A stretch of 10,427 bases of DNA, taken from the NCBI GenBank assembly GCA_003505715.1, contig DNXU01000499.1, forward strand, positions 348 to 10,774. The letters are read 5' to 3'. Each line of letters opens with the position of its first letter. Positions within the stretch are counted from its first letter, which is position 1. The position numbers and the translations under genes were made by a program. Below are positions 1 to 8,673 of the stretch, one piece after another. Source of the DNA: Cyanobacteria bacterium UBA8803 (GTDB lineage: Bacteria > Cyanobacteriota > Cyanobacteriia > Cyanobacteriales > Coleofasciculaceae). A model generated the notes under the pieces. That model made no database searches. It saw nothing but the letters and a program-made list of their open reading frames with translations, and was not told the origin of the DNA.

Positions 1-183
1 GTTTCCATTAATTCGACTTCGGGTGAAGTCTAAAGCCACTGACCCTACTCAGACTCCGCAAGTGCTCAACCCAACTGTTTCCATTAATTCGACTTCGGGT
101 GAAGTCTAAAGCAATGCTTACAAGCTAAGCTTGAACCAGTGCTAGAGGGTTTCCATTAATTCGACTTCGGGTGAAGTCTAAAG
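1..183 (+). CRISPR. CRISPR array end: three repeats, two spacers
   Basis: Three identical 35-nt repeats lie at 1-35, 77-111 and 149-183, separated by spacers of 41 nt (36-76) and 37 nt (112-148). Each repeat begins GTTTCCATTAATTC and ends GAAGTCTAAAG. Repeat positions 15-30 form a perfect 6-bp hairpin, GACTTC / GAAGTC, with loop GGGT. The first repeat starts at the window edge, so the array probably continues to the left. The hairpin near the 3' end followed by a short TAAAG tail suggests transcription on the + strand, with the last eight bases GTCTAAAG as the likely crRNA 5' tag. On that reading 183 is the leader-distal end. The last repeat is not degenerate, so orientation is inferred and not proven. 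Spacer lengths of 37-41 nt are usual for type III systems. A 12-nt palindrome, GCTTCTAGAAGC, follows the last repeat at 189-200. Confidence 0.97.
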
Positions 184-221
184 GGCCTGCTTCTAGAAGC
201 CTTACCCCATACCGATCTTAT

Positions 222-378
222 ACCCCCATTTCCGTGGGGGTCAAGATTTACCCTAAATAACTGCGAATAATTCTCAATAAATGGCGGGTTCGAGAGGCTG
301 GAACCCATACGCAGAGCCTGATCCGGAGGGGTCTACGAAATAATGAGGCTTTCAGCCATTGCCCGACCCCCACGGAAA
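222..378 (+). other. Foldable element with 14-bp terminal inverted repeat (possible structured RNA or MITE)
   Basis: A perfect 14-bp inverted repeat lies at 229-242 and 365-378 (right arm GACCCCCACGGAAA). Nested inside are further complementary blocks: AATGGC 280-285 with GCCATT 355-360; GGGTTC 286-291 with GAACCC 301-306; AGAGCCT 313-319 with AGGCTTT 346-352 (one G-U); and GATCC 320-324 with GGGTC 329-333 around loop GGAG (one G-U). Together they describe a closing stem, an inner stem and two hairpin branches. In addition ACCCCCA 222-228 can pair locally with TGGGGGT 235-241, using the same G-rich strand as the outer stem, so two exclusive folds exist. There is no open frame and no reverse transcriptase or transposase nearby. 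It could be a small RNA, a 5' leader element of the cas operon, or a short non-autonomous mobile element. I do not recognise the family. Confidence 0.45.
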
Positions 379-408
379 AGTCATAATCATTCCGACTTTC
401 ATACTCCC

Positions 409-442
409 TCATTCGCATAGAATTGTCATTCGCATAGAATTC
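409..442 (+). repeat. Tandem 17-mer upstream of cas10
   Basis: Two head-to-tail copies of TCATTCGCATAGAATT plus one base (G, then C) occupy 409-425 and 426-442, matching at 16 of 17 positions. Each copy contains TAGAAT, which resembles a -10 hexamer, but no convincing -35 lies at the right spacing. The repeat is 57 nt upstream of the cas10 start. It could be a paired operator for a regulator, or one of the short tandem repeats common between cyanobacterial genes. The 10-mer GTCATTCGCA inside it (425-434) recurs upstream of the CARF-HEPN gene at 8585-8594. Confidence 0.7.
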
Positions 443-498
443 ATCGACGCTGCTTAGCAGAAGGGCTAGACTTGAGGCATCCCTCCTAGGTAATAAGT

Positions 499-3400
499 AT
501 GAATTCCTATTACCGCAAGCTCTATGTCCTTATGAAGGACTTGGAGAACCTTGAACAGTTCGAGTGGTGGCAAGGGCATCTACAGGATCTACAAATGTGG
601 TGGGGCAACCACGGCAAGCAGTTTTTGGCGATCGCAAGTTCCTCCGATCGCATAAACATCAAGCCACAGATGAGCAACTCCCACAACTCAGTAGAAATCC
701 ATCATCCCATCAGCGGTCAATCCCAATTTATAAACCCCCTCAAGGGTTTAACCGATCGAGACATCGAAGAGATCAAAACCGTCTGTGCCCAAATTACCCA
801 AGCAGAAAATCCAGACAACGCTGCTAAAAAAATCTTTTGGTGGTTGTGGCGATTTTACCCTGAACTTTCAGCCCAACGGCAACCAGACTGTAGTGAAGCC
901 TGCGCCAATGGCCATCCCGATAGATTTTACCCTGAACTTTCAGCCCAACGGCAACGGCAATCAGAGGCACTCCTATTTCCGGCTCACAAAATCTTACCCG
1001 ATTGCCCACTGCACAGTTACTATAGCACTGTTTCTGCCCTTGTCGGTGCCATTCCGGAAGACCGACAAACAGGACAAGCTGATCAACATCCTTATCTATT
1101 CCTATTTACTTTCTCCCCAGTCCAGGAATTTATCAAAGCCTCCCGTAAATTCCTCGATTTCTGGTCGGGTTCTTATCTTCTACATTACCTTGGTGCCAAA
1201 ATCTGCTGGCATATTGCCGAACTTTATGGCCCTGATGCCATAATTACGCCCTCTCTCTGGAGTCAGGAAATTATTGACGCCTTGATGGTCAAGGAATTCG
1301 ATCGACCAGACCAGAACTATACTGTTTTTGCCAATAGCTTTAAAAAGTACACCTCAGCCAAATCCGATCCCGTTAGCCGCTTCACTAGTGGTCAATCCAC
1401 CAGCTTGAGTACCGCAGGCTTTCCCAACGTGATTACCGCTTTAGTCCCAGGACAAACAGCAGCGAAAGAATTAGGCCAAGCGTTGGCAGCAAAACTTACA
1501 GAAGAATGGAGTGCGATCGCCCATCAAGTACGAGAACATATCAAACAGCGGGTGAGGACATGGCTGGCAAACCCAGAACATCAAGAAAAACGAGGGGCAA
1601 TTCTGAAAGAATTTCCAGAATTTGACCGCAATGCCTGCCAGGAAGACTGGAGAAAGTGGCTTGAGGGCGGCTGTTGGGAATGGAACAAGCTTTGGGATGC
1701 CCAGATTAACAATACCTGGGAGAGTTACTGGACAGCTGTACCCTTGGGCCACCCGGATCAAGAATTACTAATTAATAAGGATAAGGATAGCTTTCAGGAA
1801 GCTTGGAAAGAAGCCCAAAATGCGATCGCACCCTCTCGCGGCGAACAAACCATCCCCACCGCAGCTGAAGAACTAGCCTACGATACCCTCAATGTTGGTA
1901 CTTGGTGGGGCAATGTACAAGCCCGTTTGGGCCAATTAATTCAAGCGGTCAAAAATACCCGTACTTGGCAAATTCCGGTTGCCCCTGGAGAACGGTCTAC
2001 CCTTTCCGGCCAATTCAGCGCCGTCCATCCCCAACTACATTATGAGGGTCACTTACGGACAGGGGCGGGAGTCTCAGCTGGTTCGATGCGTCTGTTTTGG
2101 CGAGTAATGGCTGAAGCTTATCCAGGACTATTCAACGGTTCCGAGAAGCTGAACGCCTTAGAACTAACCAAGCGGATGGCGTGGGTATATGGCGGTGTTG
2201 CAGATTCTTTAGGCATTCCCCTAACTATCGATTTAACTAAGAAACAGGCAAACTCTCAAAATACAGCACCAAAATCTGACGAAACAGAGGACGACTATCA
2301 ACTAGCTGAGACAGACGAAATCGACTACGAACAACTCATCCGCTTTCCCAACCTTAGTTCTATCGCTGCTGCCCGATTCGCCCACAACAACCCTCAAAAA
2401 GTGCGTCAGTATTGGCGAGTACTGAGAAACTTAATTCACTCTAATTTACCCGATTGCGAAGACAACTTTAGCAAACGTACTCGTGGTCGTCCGTTTCAAG
2501 TTCCCAAAACTGATACCCAGATTAACCCAAGCAACCGCAAGGGGCAAAATTTCAACGGTGTCATGTTTTCCAGTAAATGGCTAGCTGATGACATGGGATT
2601 AAATCAAATCCCAACCGAAAATCAACAGCCAAAACCCATTGAAACCTTGCGGGGATTAGTCGAAAAAGCACATCAAGATTCAGGTTTTGGGGATGGTTCT
2701 CCTGCCGATTGGTGGGTTATCGTTCTGGCAGATGGCGATGGCATGGGCAAATATGTCTCCGGTGCCAAGTTGAAGGAATACAAAGATTACATCGTTCTTG
2801 ACCAAATAGAAGCAGAAAGTCGGCAAGTGCCAGGATTTGACGACTTGATCAATAAGACCAAAAAGCGCATGGGGCCAGCTACCCACGTTGGACTCAACCG
2901 CGCCTTACTAGATTTCTCCAACCGCCTCGTTCCCTACATTACTGAAAAGCGCTTCTGTGGCAAAGTTGTTTACAGCGGTGGCGATGATGTCATGGCAGTG
3001 CTACCTTTAGAGGATTTGCCAGAGTTTTTGCGATCGCTGCGTGCCGCTTGGTGTGGTGGAACTGACCCCAACAATCAATTCCAGAGTCAAGGGGGTTACT
3101 GGCATCCCAAACAGCCTATGGCGGAAGGGGAACAGCCTATGGCGGGACTGCCTAACCGTCCCTTATTCACTATGGGGGAAGGGGCGACGATGAGCATGGG
3201 TATTGTTATTGCTTACAAGAGCGTACCATTACCCACAGTACTCGAAAACCTCTGGAGTGCCGAAAAAGAACGGGCGAAAAAGCTAGCCGGCACCTGTCCA
3301 TCTGCTACTAATCCCGCAATTCCGGCTAAAGATGGTTTGTGCTTCCGCGTTATCTATGGTGGGGGCAATACCTTAGAAGCCTTAATGAAAGGTCATTTGC

Positions 3401-3747
3401 TGGAATCTTGGTGGCAATTTATCCAAGAGTATCAACAAACTGACCTCAGTCCCCTGCTGTATCGACTAGCAGAAGAGTTACCCCGTCGTGCCTGTTTAAC
3501 AGAATACGATCGCCTTTTCAGCAAGGCAGCTGAGGTAATCCTCAATCGGCGCGAACAAACCTTATCGCAGGATAGCCAAAACGCCCTATACCACTGGTTG
3601 AATGAATGGGAACACTGGGCATTTTATGCCCAAGAAGCAGCAGGAAAAACTACCCTCGGCACTCAACCCCAAGATTTAGCCATGTTACTGAGATTCAGCG
3701 CCTTCTGGGTAGACAAGATGATACAGCGATCGCAATGGGTTGAATAG
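499..3747 (+). CDS. cas10: Cas10/Cmr2, large subunit with intact cyclase motif
   Basis: This is the 1082-aa signature subunit of the type III-B effector, which senses target RNA and makes cyclic oligoadenylate from ATP. Diagnostic blocks are FSPVQEF at 205-211 followed by SRKFLDFWSGSYLL, the first palm motif DGDGMG at 745-750, and the cyclase motif GGDD at 827-830. The region that carries the HD nuclease in other Cas10 proteins reads HKILPDCPLHSY (163-174), and no HD pair is visible in the first 200 residues, so DNase activity is doubtful. I see no CxxC zinc motif. Residues 118-152 hold an in-frame duplication, RFYPELSAQRQ twice. A second small duplication, QPMA, lies at 872-882. The ATG at 499 follows a weak AGG (488-490). 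The next ATG, codon 12, has no better ribosome site. The gene is first in the operon, 147 nt before cmr3. Confidence 0.97.
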   Translation: MNSYYRKLYVLMKDLENLEQFEWWQGHLQDLQMWWGNHGKQFLAIASSSDRINIKPQMSNSHNSVEIHHPISGQSQFINPLKGLTDRDIEEIKTVCAQITQAENPDNAAKKIFWWLWRFYPELSAQRQPDCSEACANGHPDRFYPELSAQRQRQSEALLFPAHKILPDCPLHSYYSTVSALVGAIPEDRQTGQADQHPYLFLFTFSPVQEFIKASRKFLDFWSGSYLLHYLGAKICWHIAELYGPDAIITPSLWSQEIIDALMVKEFDRPDQNYTVFANSFKKYTSAKSDPVSRFTSGQSTSLSTAGFPNVITALVPGQTAAKELGQALAAKLTEEWSAIAHQVREHIKQRVRTWLANPEHQEKRGAILKEFPEFDRNACQEDWRKWLEGGCWEWNKLWDAQINNTWESYWTAVPLGHPDQELLINKDKDSFQEAWKEAQNAIAPSRGEQTIPTAAEELAYDTLNVGTWWGNVQARLGQLIQAVKNTRTWQIPVAPGERSTLSGQFSAVHPQLHYEGHLRTGAGVSAGSMRLFWRVMAEAYPGLFNGSEKLNALELTKRMAWVYGGVADSLGIPLTIDLTKKQANSQNTAPKSDETEDDYQLAETDEIDYEQLIRFPNLSSIAAARFAHNNPQKVRQYWRVLRNLIHSNLPDCEDNFSKRTRGRPFQVPKTDTQINPSNRKGQNFNGVMFSSKWLADDMGLNQIPTENQQPKPIETLRGLVEKAHQDSGFGDGSPADWWVIVLADGDGMGKYVSGAKLKEYKDYIVLDQIEAESRQVPGFDDLINKTKKRMGPATHVGLNRALLDFSNRLVPYITEKRFCGKVVYSGGDDVMAVLPLEDLPEFLRSLRAAWCGGTDPNNQFQSQGGYWHPKQPMAEGEQPMAGLPNRPLFTMGEGATMSMGIVIAYKSVPLPTVLENLWSAEKERAKKLAGTCPSATNPAIPAKDGLCFRVIYGGGNTLEALMKGHLLESWWQFIQEYQQTDLSPLLYRLAEELPRRACLTEYDRLFSKAAEVILNRREQTLSQDSQNALYHWLNEWEHWAFYAQEAAGKTTLGTQPQDLAMLLRFSAFWVDKMIQRSQWVE
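851..955 (+). repeat. 33-nt direct repeats flanking a 39-nt insertion inside cas10
   Basis: Identical 33-nt copies lie at 851-883 and 923-955, separated by 39 unrelated bases (884-922). The offset is 72 nt, so the frame is kept and the protein reads RFYPELSAQRQ at 118-128 and again at 142-152. The stretch between reads PDCSEACANGHPD. This looks like a duplication or a small insertion tolerated in a variable part of the Cas10 N-terminal region. Confidence 0.9.
3110..3151 (+). repeat. Tandem 21-nt duplication inside cas10
   Basis: AACAGCCTATGGCGG occurs at 3110-3124 and again at 3131-3145 with a 21-nt period, giving QPMAEGE then QPMAGLP at residues 872-885. It lies after the GGDD motif, in a likely surface loop of the second palm domain, and keeps the frame. 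It probably arose by replication slippage. Confidence 0.8.
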
Positions 3748-3752
3748 TCCAT

Positions 3753-3848
3753 TAGTGCAAGAAGGCAGAGGGCAGATGGGAGGAAAGCTTTGATAGTAAG
3801 ATTTTTAACCTTTTTGAACTGGCCGGTTATTTCTGCCGTGCTGCACTA
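3753..3848. repeat. Imperfect inverted repeat in the cas10-cmr3 gap
   Basis: The arms are 3753-3769 (TAGTGCA, four unmatched bases, GGCAGA) and 3832-3848 (TCTGCC, four unmatched bases, TGCACTA). They pair at 13 of 17 positions and enclose 62 nt. The purine-rich GAAGGCAGAGGGCAGATGGG near the left arm resembles cyanobacterial short repeats. It is the only sizeable gap in the cmr operon and contains no gene. It may be a decayed insertion, or an RNA hairpin that affects expression of cmr3 and the genes after it. Confidence 0.45.
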
Positions 3849-3849
3849 G

Positions 3850-5938
<2,089 letters not shown>

Positions 5939-5939
<1 letters not shown>

Positions 5940-6334
5940 TGATGCTGGATACACGCAAATTTAGTCAAGAAGCTCATACCGCACTTACTGAACTCAAAGG
6001 TGAGTTAGAAGCAGCTTACTATGAAAAAGCCAGTGGACTGGTACAAGGATTAGCCGTTTATATCTCCACCTGGGGATTACATCACCTCAGTGGAGATATG
6101 AAAAAATTCCTGGCAGGGATGGCTGAGGATACCAGGTATAAGGGCAAGGTATATCAGAAGTTTTTGCAGAAGCTTCGGGATTTTAGTGGTGAAGATTTTG
6201 AGGTTGATAATGAGGGGAGTTTAATTCATATGCCCCTAAGAAAATATACCGCCCTGAATCATTTAGCGATTCAGTTGGCTAAAGAGTGGTCCTTCTGGGC
6301 ACCTGCTGTATTAGGGGAGGCTGAGCAATCATGA
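5939..6334 (+). CDS. cmr5: Cmr5 (small Cas11-type subunit)
   Basis: This is a 131-aa, mostly helical protein in the position expected for Cmr5, between cmr4 and cmr6. It would be the small subunit that lines the inner face of the Cmr4 filament and helps hold target RNA. It has the family pattern of an N-terminal helix rich in Glu and Lys, then a short YEKASGLVQGLAVYISTWGL segment (residues 27-46) and a C-terminal helix with ALNHLAIQLAKEW. It has no catalytic motif, as expected. AGGAG at 5926-5930 lies 8 nt before the first ATG. A second ATG follows directly at 5942, so the protein begins Met-Met or one residue later. It overlaps cmr4 by 1 nt and the next gene by 4 nt. Confidence 0.9.
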
Positions 6335-7974
6335 GTTACAATCGCGATCGCAACAACCGCAGTCCCCTACAGGCTCTCAATCATACCTTCTTTGGAGTCG
6401 AGGAAACGCCCCAACGTGCACTGGAACAAGCGGCGGCGGCAGATGATACTTGCCAATCTCTCTACCAACAGCTAACCCAGAAAACTAAACTTCTTGCTAA
6501 TGAGGTACTAACCGTTGAGTTTCCCTGGCGGGTGCGGGTGGGGGGAACTCGTGGCTTTAGAGATTTGCTCCTGCCTGTGTTTCATCCTGTATATGGTGTG
6601 CCTTATATTCCTTCTAGCAGTATTAAAGGGGTTGTCCGGGCTTGGGCAAAACAGCATCAATCTGTCAATGAGATAAATCGATTGCTAGGCACATTAGACG
6701 GTGGTGTTGGTTGTGTCCAATTTCTTGATGCCTTCCCAACTGGGCCATGCCTGAGTGTAGATATGGCTAATCCCCAATGGCATTGGGACTATAACCAAGT
6801 AAAATACGACCCTCAGCCTCATGCTTTGCTCTCCATGGAACAGCCAGAGATAGTTATTGGGTTAGCCCTTACCAGTCGAGGCACTTCTCAAGAAGATGTT
6901 AAAAAAGTCAAGGAGTGGTTAGAACAAGCTTTGGCAGCTTCTGGTATTGGTTCGCGGGTGAGTTCCGGCTATGGGCGAACGGTACTGACTTTATCGACAG
7001 AGGCGATCAGCAGATCCTATCGGTTCCGACTGTGGACAGCAGGAATGTATGGCGCATTTGCGCCTAATGCCGAAAATCAATACCAAGGTACGCCTGAATT
7101 TCGCCCAACAGCGGTAAGGGGTATGTTGCGTTACTGGTTCCGTGCGATCGCACTAGGACTATATCCACCCCAACAGTGCCAAGAACTAGAAGCGACTATC
7201 TTTGGCACGATCGAACCGACTACCAAAAAGGGTAGTATTCGCATTGGGGTGGAATGGGAAGAAGAAGAAGGTGATCGCACTCATCCCCATTTCTATAGTG
7301 GCAAGATTTTCCTAGAAGCCCAAGACCAAGACCACCTGACTTTAATTAGTAGAGTACTGCTGCTAGCATCCCATCTAGGGGGAATCGGTAGGGGATCGAG
7401 GCGTTCTTTGCACTGGAACGAGCCTTACCCAGGATTGCGGGGATGCCATTGGGAAATAAACTTATCTAAATTTCCGTTACCTTCGAGTCGAACAACTTGG
7501 CCAAAATTTCTCCAGCTGGTACTAGATAGTTTTCTTACCGTGCAAAACCCGAACGGTTCTCCTGGTAGCGGCAATCCTGGGAATCCAGGAAACCGGTATC
7601 AGGATGTATTAAACCGCAATGCCCGAATTTATCTGGTACGTTGTCAGGAGTTACAGCATCCCGAAGCAGTTAGTGACTGGCAGCGTAATGGGATGAATTC
7701 AAAGGTGCGGGGTCAGGCGTTGACTTTGCTTTATGACAACCGTTTTAAAGGGGTTAACCCCCAAGGAGAAGGAAATGCTAACGTCGGTGGAAGAATTAGT
7801 AACAATGGTGACGGTTCAACCCCTTCCTATGTAGTGATTAAGTCCAATTTCCCCGCCGGAAAGTCACCTTATCAAACTGTAACGATTTTGGGGGCGAATC
7901 AAGGTAATCGCGCTGCCTTTGAGCAAGCTTTACCCCCTGGTGCTATTAAAGTTTGGCCTCTGGCGACAACTTAA
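6331..7974 (+). CDS. cmr6/cmr1: Cmr6-Cmr1 fusion protein
   Basis: This 547-aa protein joins two RAMP (Cas7-like) subunits that are usually separate. Residues about 50-216 are Cmr6: PYIPSSSIKGVVR (91-103), a middle VQFLDAFPTG block, and the closing GIGSRVSSGYGR (ending at 216). After a short linker (about 217-228), residues about 229-547 are Cmr1: EFRPTAVRGMLRYWFRA (256-272), IFGTIEP and GGIGRGSRRSL (350-360). In known complexes Cmr6 caps the Cmr4 filament and Cmr1 sits next to it at the crRNA 3' end, so a fusion of neighbours is structurally sensible and fixes a 1:1 ratio. Residues 406-421 are a Pro-Gly-Asn-rich loop (NPNGSPGSGNPGNPGN). No stop or frameshift separates the halves. The start overlaps cmr5 by ATGA, with a strong AGGGGAGG at 6313-6320. 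No separate cmr1 exists in the window. Confidence 0.92.
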   Translation: MSYNRDRNNRSPLQALNHTFFGVEETPQRALEQAAAADDTCQSLYQQLTQKTKLLANEVLTVEFPWRVRVGGTRGFRDLLLPVFHPVYGVPYIPSSSIKGVVRAWAKQHQSVNEINRLLGTLDGGVGCVQFLDAFPTGPCLSVDMANPQWHWDYNQVKYDPQPHALLSMEQPEIVIGLALTSRGTSQEDVKKVKEWLEQALAASGIGSRVSSGYGRTVLTLSTEAISRSYRFRLWTAGMYGAFAPNAENQYQGTPEFRPTAVRGMLRYWFRAIALGLYPPQQCQELEATIFGTIEPTTKKGSIRIGVEWEEEEGDRTHPHFYSGKIFLEAQDQDHLTLISRVLLLASHLGGIGRGSRRSLHWNEPYPGLRGCHWEINLSKFPLPSSRTTWPKFLQLVLDSFLTVQNPNGSPGSGNPGNPGNRYQDVLNRNARIYLVRCQELQHPEAVSDWQRNGMNSKVRGQALTLLYDNRFKGVNPQGEGNANVGGRISNNGDGSTPSYVVIKSNFPAGKSPYQTVTILGANQGNRAAFEQALPPGAIKVWPLATT

Positions 7975-8034
7975 ATAATAGGTCTACTAACTTCGAGCAA
8001 ATACAATAGACAGCTTGCCAAAGTATCAAATTCT

Positions 8035-8056
8035 GCCAGGGAATTGATTCCCTGGC
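8035..8056. terminator. Palindrome after the cmr operon, possible terminator
   Basis: GCCAGGGAAT (8035-8044) and ATTCCCTGGC (8047-8056) are perfect 10-nt inverted arms around two bases, 60 nt after the cmr6-cmr1 stop. It can form a stable hairpin, but no T run follows on either strand. It may be a factor-assisted terminator, a 3'-end stabiliser or a protein-binding palindrome. Confidence 0.4.
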
Positions 8057-8103
8057 TAATAGATCAAGTCCGTATTAGTTTATATATCAAATCAAAATCT
8101 AAG

Positions 8104-8295
8104 TAAGGTTTGCTGAAAAAGTCTTTTCGTGAGGGTAGGGAATGGGGAATGGTTTTACTGTTGTTTTAAGACGATTATTACTGAAATAATACGCTCATCG
8201 TGAGTGCCTTCAAGCTATTGAAGGCACTTTGAAAGAACTAAAAAGTACCAAAACCCTTGTTTGGTATGAGTTCCAATTTTATACAGCAAGCCCTA
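8104..8295. mobile_element. MITE-like or IS-remnant segment with inverted ends
   Basis: The left end TAAGGTTTGCTGAAAAA (8104-8120) and the reverse complement of 8279-8295, TAGGGCTTGCTGTATAA, agree at 13 of 17 positions. CTAAG occurs next to both ends (8099-8103 and 8293-8297) and could be a target duplication, though the right copy overlaps the proposed end. Ends of the TTGCTGAAAAAG kind are familiar from cyanobacterial insertion sequences. The 192-bp interior holds no transposase, but has perfect hairpins at 8203-8228 and 8246-8266. I read it as a non-autonomous or decayed element, with modest certainty. Confidence 0.4.
8203..8228. terminator. Perfect 11-bp hairpin, possible terminator
   Basis: AGTGCCTTCAA (8203-8213) pairs perfectly with TTGAAGGCACT (8218-8228) around loop GCTA. 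On the + strand only a short TT follows, so it is at best a weak intrinsic terminator. A smaller hairpin, CGCTCA 8192-8197 with TGAGTG 8201-8206, overlaps its left arm and would compete with it. It lies inside the MITE-like segment. Confidence 0.4.
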
Positions 8296-8309
8296 AGTAG
8301 GGCGATTTT
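8290..8309 (+). terminator. Short GC stem followed by a T run
   Basis: GCCCT (8290-8294) pairs with AGGGC (8299-8303) around loop AAGT, and is followed by GATTTT (8304-8309). This is the best match in the gap to a compact intrinsic terminator on the + strand. The 5-bp stem is short. Confidence 0.35.
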
Positions 8310-8364
8310 AAAAATAATTAATTATTTTTTAAAAAGGTCGGAAATAAAATATCAGGCCTTTTCT
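8305..8364 (+). promoter_or_regulatory. AT-rich leader-like tract before the solitary repeat
   Basis: This is 60 nt of strongly AT-rich sequence directly upstream of the solitary CRISPR repeat. It contains a 20-nt perfect AT palindrome at 8310-8329 (arms AAAAATAATT / AATTATTTTT). It also contains a hairpin, AAAAGGTC 8332-8339 with GGCCTTTT 8355-8362 (one G-U), that ends in a T run. CRISPR leaders are typically AT-rich and adjoin the first repeat, so this could be a leader remnant. A terminator is the alternative reading of the second hairpin. Confidence 0.35.
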
Positions 8365-8399
8365 GTTTCCATTAATTCGACTTTGGGTGAAGTCTAAAG
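8365..8399 (+). CRISPR. Solitary CRISPR repeat with one substitution
   Basis: This 35-nt copy matches the array repeat at 34 of 35 positions and lies on the same strand, about 8.2 kb away on the far side of the cmr operon. The only change is C to T at repeat position 20 (8384), the stem base next to the loop. The stem then reads GACTTT / GAAGTC, so pairing survives as a G-U wobble. No second repeat lies within reach up- or downstream, so there is no defined spacer. It may be the terminal repeat of a collapsed array, a minimal array, or a mini-crRNA-like regulatory element. Confidence 0.92.
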
Positions 8400-8465
8400 G
8401 TCTCTACGAATAGACTTATATGATGTCCGGTTGATTAATCCTAATAAAACCAGTATCCCATTTAG

Positions 8466-8523
8466 GGGCGAGTCGCTATTTCAATATAGTATTGCTGGCC
8501 TTTCAAAATAACTTGACTCGCCC
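8466..8523. repeat. 9-bp inverted repeat enclosing 40 nt
   Basis: GGGCGAGTC (8466-8474) and GACTCGCCC (8515-8523) are perfect inverted arms. With G-T pairs at the next position on both sides, the stem can extend slightly. The interior is AT-rich. It may be a small inserted palindromic element or a hairpin ending any transcript from the solitary repeat. No gene is present. Confidence 0.5.
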
Positions 8524-8533
8524 TGATGGACTG

Positions 8534-8667
8534 AATTAGGTTGGAATCTGGCGATCACCAAACCCAACAGATCCACCTTCTTTCGTCATTCGCACAAGAT
8601 CGCTACAACCTCAGATAACCATCGCCCATACTATAAATATACGAGCAATTCCAACCCTAATTTAGGA
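8534..8667 (+). promoter_or_regulatory. Presumed 5' leader of the CARF-HEPN gene with long-range stem and RBS
   Basis: AATTAGGTTGGAAT (8534-8547) is complementary to ATTCCAACCCTAATT (8648-8662) with one bulged base, so a long stem could form around 100 nt. Its right arm ends one base before the ribosome site AGGA (8664-8667), which is 6 nt from the ATG. A -10-like TATAAA lies at 8632-8637. If transcription starts just after it, the left arm is not in the RNA and the stem cannot form. If the start is further upstream, the stem could affect access to the ribosome site. Confidence 0.35.
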
Positions 8668-8673
8668 ACCAAT

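Noticed and set aside
222..378. Retron msr-msd, group II intron domain or SRP RNA
   Set aside because: The terminal inverted repeat suggested a retron, but there is no reverse transcriptase gene in the window. No domain V or SRP core sequence is visible.
851..955. Repeat-spacer-repeat look of the 33-nt copies in cas10
   Set aside because: The unit does not resemble the CRISPR repeat, keeps the reading frame, and has only two copies, so it is a coding duplication or insertion and not an array.
565..1100. Functional HD nuclease domain in Cas10
   Set aside because: The histidines in this region (such as IHHPISG, AHKIL and LHSYY) are not followed by Asp in the HD arrangement, so I did not assign a nuclease site.
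785..1243. 152-codon + strand frame overlapping cas10
   Set aside because: It is an out-of-frame shadow of cas10. The cas10 frame carries family motifs throughout, and this one shows none.
8430..8464. Possible degenerate second repeat after the solitary repeat
   Set aside because: Only ATTAAT and a few bases match. The hairpin and the 3' tail are absent.
7975..8673. Small genes in the gap before the CARF-HEPN gene
   Set aside because: Only very short frames occur (for example about 15 codons from 8143), without ribosome sites. The gap is better explained by hairpins and repeats.
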